A DNA stretch of 64,000 nucleotides from NCBI RefSeq assembly GCF_001039355.2, contig NW_019776135.1, forward strand, positions 271,573 through 335,572, in the 5' to 3' direction. This document shows, one piece after another, positions 58,932-64,000 of this stretch. Each line of letters opens with the position of its first letter. Positions within the stretch are counted from its first letter, which is position 1. A program made the translations under genes and the position numbers. This DNA comes from Lingula anatina. Lineage: Eukaryota; Brachiopoda; Lingulata; Lingulida; Lingulidae. The notes beneath the pieces are model-generated. The model saw only the letters and a list, made by a program, of their open reading frames with translations. It had not been told where the DNA came from and searched no databases.

Positions 58932-59617
58932 GGGGCCGGTTTCACAAAGCAGTAGTTAGTTAGAACAACTAACTACTGAACTACCTCGCTAACGGGCAAA
59001 CTTAGCGATTTTCGAGGGGTGTTTCACGAAGCAGTAGTTAACTCATCGCTAAGTTCAGTCGTAAAGTTCGGTCGTTAGTTCTCTCGTTACTCACCGTAGT
59101 CTCGAAACCGTCTATCGGAAGTGGAACTCTTGCGTAAAAGTGTCACGAAAGCACTAACTCTCCAATTTTTGGTGGCTGGAAATGCATAAGAACGTCTGCT
59201 TTGAGGTCGTCGTAAAGGATCTCCACCACCTTTTTGCCGCTCTTTTTGTCACAGCTAGGCGCAACCTCTCGTAAATTGCATCATCGTGTGTATATTCTAA
59301 TAGATTCTGCCTTTCATGAAAACGTCGTAGTCTACGTTGCCGTCTGGCGGTACGGTTAGCAAGAAAGGTAGCCATATTGGATACAAAGACAAACGACAGA
59401 CAACGGTAACTAAGCAACCTTTTTATTTCACTCATTACGCATGCGTACGATGAAACTCTAGAGTTAGCGACTGGTCTGACCAATCGTTAAATATCCAAGG
59501 CAACAACGAGACAATAACGAGCGAGAGAACTAGCGACTGCTTCGTGAAACGGCACTCTAACTAGCGAGAGGCTAACTACCGATCGCTAACTAACTACTGC
59601 TTTGTGAAACCGGCCCC
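58932..59617 (-). mobile_element. Harbinger-like non-autonomous element with partial transposase frame
   Basis: The ends GGGGCCGGTTTCACAAAGCA and exact complement, with further repeated AGTAGTTAG/CTAACTACT modules, bound 686 bp. A minus-strand frame at 59154-59483 includes RRQRRLRRFHERQNLLEYTHDD followed by RLRL, resembling the N-terminal region of PIF/Harbinger transposases (NPLE.YDD...RFRL). No catalytic region remains. Confidence 0.6.
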
Positions 59618-59675
59618 AGGTACTCTAAAAAGAAATGGAATAATTACCATGTGTCGGCATAAGGTGACGTAACTG

Positions 59676-59713
59676 ACACGGCGTGCGACGTTTCAAGTGT
59701 CGTCACGCCGTGT
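59676..59713. repeat. GC-rich hairpin
   Basis: ACACGGCGTGCGAC and GTCG-T-CACGCCGTGT form a 14-bp stem with one bulge around GTTTCAAGT. Confidence 0.6.
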
Positions 59714-59756
59714 AGATAAGCAGCTAACAAAACATTTTCAAACCTCCTGACGATCG

Positions 59757-59886
59757 GGCATACCTTCTGGGTATGCCCGTGAAACTCGGAGTCGGGATTA
59801 TTACGTCTCTTGTTTATTTATTTATTTATTTATTTATTTATTTTAATTGTGCATAAATGCTCCGGACTGTTGAGCACTCTGTACCA
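59757..59886. repeat. Dispersed repeat, copy 2 (GGTATGCCCGTGAAACTCGG)
   Basis: Shares GGGTATGCCCGTGAAACTC, GTTTAT tracts and TTGAGCACTCTGT with 22911-23010. Contains a (TTTA)n tract. Confidence 0.55.
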
Positions 59887-60764
59887 CATTCAAGCTTGTT
59901 ATATTATATTTTTCGAGACAGCGACTCTTCACGTATAAGCCCACGTGTACCTAGATGATAGATATATGAGGGCAGTGATTCATTCTTCCGTGCGTCATGT
60001 ACAACTATTTTGCAATTTTGGGGTTTCCGGTTTTGGAGTTGGCCTTTATTATTTCTACGAATCTAAAGCAATATTGGTGTTTCCCGAATTTACTTTCATA
60101 TACCACATGTGTTGTATTTCTCACCCCCGTGTAGTAAAAGCAATAAACAATACACATGTCTTTGTTGTGACAGTGCACATGCGTGTGTCTGTCAGTGCTA
60201 TGCGAACATGCGCATGATCAGCGAGTCTAGCATTGAATGTTTGTGTAACAGAGCCTCTGGTGGTCATTTGGAAATGCGTGGGTGTGCACGCGCGTGTGCG
60301 TATGTCATTATCTGCTTCAATGTGCGTCCGTCTTTCATTTCCGTATCATTTGCTTTGCACCCACGTCTGTATTTGTGTGTACGTGTGGGTGCATGAGAAC
60401 AGTTGCGCGTGTGTGTGTATAATATATAGTGTGTACGTGTGTGTGTGTGTGTGTTTGCGTGGTTGCACATTATTGTTACTACAACATAACAGATAACAGT
60501 ACTTTTGACGGGGTGGAGTGTGGTGACCCTGACACACCTCCACCAAAAATAAGGTACATAAAGTGACGTTGAATTGTTCAATTTAAATGCTTACTGAAGG
60601 TTGATAAAGTTCAGTGACGGGAGGGGAAATTTGACAAATTTGAACATACAATATTTATACAACCTCATACAACGAAGAAATCACGCTAATAAAACCAATG
60701 CAAAAATCATGAACATAACTAAAAAACAAAACATCAATTACTACATTGGTAAAAGCATTGCGTC

Positions 60765-60770
60765 TTTATT
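60765..60770 (-). terminator. Poly(A) signal of hemerythrin G
   Basis: AATAAA on the minus strand, 173 nt after the stop codon, in a context similar to that of hemerythrin E. Confidence 0.5.
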
Positions 60771-60942
60771 CTATTCAATTGACAAGAGAGAAGACCACTT
60801 AGCGGACACACACGCACTTAAAATTCAATACATTATGTAATGACATATATCAACAATGTCATTGGCACATTGGGAATACATCTATGACGTCAGAAGAACT
60901 AATGCAATCCGATAGATGGCGTAGAGGTCGGTCCTTTCCATT

Positions 60943-61179
60943 TTACAACTTGCCCTTGTATTTGAAATCTTCAGCAGGGATGTGGTTGCAAAGCCTACGG
61001 AGGAAATACACAAGTGAGTGCAAGTAAAATGACTGCCCATCTGCTGACATTATTTCTTTGTGGTCAAAAACAGAACTGAATACTTTTTGTGTAGTTTAAA
61101 TACAAAAATTGCAGTAACCACCTTGAACGGAAATAAATGTGACATACATGTCCTGATCATCAATGACAAAATTTTGATG

Positions 61180-61219
<40 letters not shown>

Positions 61220-62908
61220 GTACAACACTGAGTGAGTTTTACTCGGACGCTACCTGGTTTTATCTGACTTTACCTCATTAAAGAGGAACCCAATATGTAA
61301 TCAATAAATTGGTTGAGGAAAGATACGCTTTTAATTGTTTTTTCACTTGTACACAAATTTGTGTTCTTTTCACTTTTCTGTTTGTCATCAAGGTGATTGC
61401 GGGATTGGTAGGCTTCTTTTCCAAAATTTCTACCAACAGTTTGGACTAATCAAAATTAACGGTTAACTAACCTTGTCGACCGCGTTGACTCAGTTTAGGT
61501 AAATTTCTTAGTACAAATGCCAGATTTCCACGTTGTCAACTTCCAAAATGGTGCCAAACAGAAAAGTGTACCATACGATGGTAAATGGAGCTTACCATGC
61601 CATGCCGTCCTTGAGTTGCTTCTGGGACACTGGCGCATTCCAACCCCTCAACGTGTCCATGAAACCATTATGGAGATCAGTATGCTCCTTGGTGCCTGCG
61701 AACTTGGCTCTTTTCATCTGACCCTGTACAAAAATCAGAAATAATCATTTCCAATGTGGCAAATGTGCTTTTATGTTAACCTAGTATACTTTGTAAAAGA
61801 TAAAGAAAAGTCGATTTTACTGTAGAAATTGCATGACTAAAAAATGAAAGGTTTTGATTGGATACATCAAATTTGATGTTTTTTCAAAGGATAAGTTGTA
61901 CTTTACTATGAGCAACAAGATATTTTGGTCCAGAAATGATTTTGAAAAATTAACGTTGACAGACATATTTTAATTTTCATGAAAGATGATCCTCACACTT
62001 TGGAAAATACAGCACAATACGTCAGCATTAGTGAATGATTACTACTTGCATATAGGAATGCCATTTCATGTCTAATAAAGACCTTACCTGCTCGTCATGG
62101 AAATGAAGCGAGAAAACCTCAATAGCAGCGTTGAGTTGCGTTTGAGTGTTGAACTCGGAGAGAGCAAACAGGCCATTGAAGAGCGTTCTGTGCTCACTGT
62201 CAATGTTGTCATACTGCAAGTGATTAAAAGAAAGTGAAAATGTTTAAAGTGATTGAAAACAAATGCTTAAAACATCAAAATAATTTAAAACGGGGGGGGG
62301 GGGGGTTAAAGGCTGTTCAAAATATTCCATGATCATATTTTCGCAATAGTCCTCCAAGTCTTATGTTGCATATTTGTATGCTACGTTACTTATTCATCCA
62401 AAACATTGTTTTAAGCCGTTTTGTCATGCCATTTCTTACCTTTGTTACAATGATATGCATTATTCCATTTTTTTCACTTCCGTGACTTGGTTATCATTTA
62501 ATATTCAATGGGAAATGTATGTAAAGTAATGGTATTGTAGGCAAAATTAAGACATATTCAGTCTTTGACACATTTGTGGTAATTTTTACCATACCACACC
62601 GAAGGTGAACTGAAGATATATTTACTTTTCGAAACAAACTATATTTTAGTAAGAGTTTGCAACCGTCGCTTTCTTTTATTTGTGTAGAACGTACACAAAG
62701 TTTTAGCGAAACAACGTAAGGTTTTTGTGAAACTCGCAGCCAATTCCACACTGAAATTGAGCAAAATTAGGCTATTTTCCAATAATTCAACATACTTTTA
62801 ACCAAAAGTGTTCAGTCGTCTCGTTATTTGTGAAAACTGCACACCATGTTTTGTACTCACAGAGGTGGAGAACTCTGGGCTCCAGGCGAAAGGTGCTGGG
62901 ATCTTCAT
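60943..62908 (-). CDS. Hemerythrin G (alpha-type chain)
   Basis: Exons 62861-62908, 62088-62213, 61596-61723 and 60943-60994; 117 residues starting MKIPAPFAWSPEFSTS. Ligands are H24 (DSEH), H53/E57 (LHFHDEQ), H72/H76 (EHTDLH), H105 and D110 (NHIPAEDF). Exon 2 is almost the same as in A, whereas exon 3 (GQMKRAKFAGTKEH) resembles D and E, so G looks intermediate. All introns are GT-AG. No beta-type first exon is visible between 62.9 kb and the window end, so its divergent partner, if any, lies beyond 64 kb. Confidence 0.94.
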
Positions 62909-62980
62909 GATTTTCCGGACGTTTGACCAACTGCTAACTGATATTTCAGCGTCTGTGGAGATGACATCCCAGACCCACGG

Positions 62981-62988
62981 TTTATATA
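62981..62988 (-). promoter_or_regulatory. TATA box of hemerythrin G
   Basis: TATATAAA on the minus strand; CAGACGCTGAA (62945-62955) begins 33 bp downstream. Confidence 0.65.
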
Positions 62989-64000
62989 CACCCACGACTC
63001 AAGCACAGATGTCGTAATCAGACCAAAAAGCTACGACTCATTTAAAGTGATGAACAGCTGAATGTGCTTTGCCATGGGCTCTTCAGGTCATCAAAGGTTC
63101 ACTTGACCATTATACGCATTGCACGTGCGTTTTGGCAAGTATGCGTGTCTTAAATTTGAATGCCAAATTAATAAAATATGTTTTTTTTTCTGCAAACATG
63201 CTGTATAGATTAACCTCGGCAATCGCTGGCGCGCAACACTGTTCGTTTCTTTAACATTAAAACATCGAAATATTTTAATTTTTGTCGAAATAATTGTCGA
63301 CAGAAATAAGAAATCCAAAACGTCTGTGTTCGTTTTGAATCAGCCTACGTAAACTTCATCAAAATTGGAAGTGTTATAATTGTCATCACCATTAATTTGT
63401 AAATATTTTTATTGTCATCTTTTATTTTCAAAGTATTTTCAACTTACCTCACGAGGGCCACGGGACGTTTGAATTTATGAATTACCATGTTTTTACACTT
63501 ATGAAATAAAATTCAATAAATAGATTAAAAATAAATATGACATCTTCACGATGCCATTTAATTTTTTTTTTAAATACACGGTTCCGTGCAAAACATTTTT
63601 ATTCATACGAATGATTCATAAATTAGTTAGCTGATAGACAAAAAGCGCTAAAAAGATCAAGCGAAAAGGACCTAAAGAGACATGTCCACATCTAGCACAA
63701 GAGTATATTGTGTATTTTTTATTTATTTGATATAAGGAGTTTACGTCGTGGATACAAAATATCCATTTTATTTACGTAGGCTCAATTTGCAAACATGGTC
63801 AATGGACTCTTTTTCCGGTTCGCCCACAATTTCAAAAACTGACTTGAAAATGCAGTTGCACGTAGTGTTACACATAACTGAAAAAAATGGCATTTCGCAT
63901 CAATGATAGGCAAATAAATCGGGCTTAAACTAAATTAATTTAAGAGGACTGTTCGAACCAATATACCGTTGCCTTTACCTTTGAGCTAACCTGTCTCAAT
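62989..64000. other. Right end of window, no supported gene
   Basis: AT-rich sequence upstream of hemerythrin G. No beta-type hemerythrin exon is seen before the window ends. Confidence 0.55.

Noticed and set aside
57938-58963. 341-residue open frame
   Set aside because: It is mostly unknown bases of the assembly gap translated as X.
60231-60496. Cys-rich open frames near 60.3 kb
   Set aside because: Arise from a degenerate (TG)n microsatellite region, open on both strands.
61517-61744. Open plus-strand frame inside hemerythrin G
   Set aside because: Antisense of exon 3 of hemerythrin G.
1-64000. tRNA or rRNA genes
   Set aside because: No cloverleaf-like sequence with A and B box signals, and no rRNA core sequence, was recognised by eye; a tRNAscan-SE run would settle it.

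Overview
This is a eukaryotic (metazoan) genomic window: AT-rich, full of microsatellites and DNA-transposon remnants, with small exons joined by clean GT-AG or GC-AG introns. The most informative content is a cluster of seven hemerythrin genes. Circulating multi-subunit hemerythrins with two chain types are known from brachiopods such as Lingula; sipunculids, priapulids and some annelids are alternatives. I favour a Lingula-like brachiopod, by inference only.

Layout. 1-10 kb holds mostly transposon remnants: a 3.8 kb element with long inverted ends, several MITEs, degenerate THAP-like and zinc-ribbon fragments, and one two-exon coiled-coil fragment. 10.2-17.1 kb holds two tandem minus-strand genes of the folate-receptor family; the second lacks a recognisable first exon. 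20.8-25.3 kb is a plus-strand gene for a signal peptide, somatomedin-B-like Cys module, collagen-like stalk and C-terminal membrane anchor; its first intron contains a dead Tc1-like transposon. 27.6-34.0 kb is a nine-coding-exon plus-strand gene for a small secreted protein with two [Cys module + LCCL domain] units. 35.2-63 kb is the hemerythrin cluster.

Hemerythrin cluster. I name the genes A to G. A(-), D(+), E(-) and G(-) encode one chain type (called alpha here, with LHFHDEQ); B(+), C(-) and F(+) encode the other (called beta here, with MHFRDEQ). Genes occur as divergent alpha/beta pairs A-B, C-D and E-F, with 1.3-1.8 kb between start codons. C-D and E-F are an inverted copy of each other. 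All seven have a TATA box with a start-site-like motif 31-34 bp away (CAGACGCTGAA in five), and all six with a visible 3' end carry GCCATCTATCGG or a variant 22-23 nt after the stop. A two-chain hemerythrin whose subunits are expressed together from paired promoters is the simplest reading.

Limits: exons were joined by eye from reading frame, splice signals and family knowledge; no searches were run. Single-n positions at 7383 and 12324 are flanked by near-identical copies and are probably assembly artefacts. The last exon of hemerythrin F is probably lost in the 737-base gap at 58068-58804.
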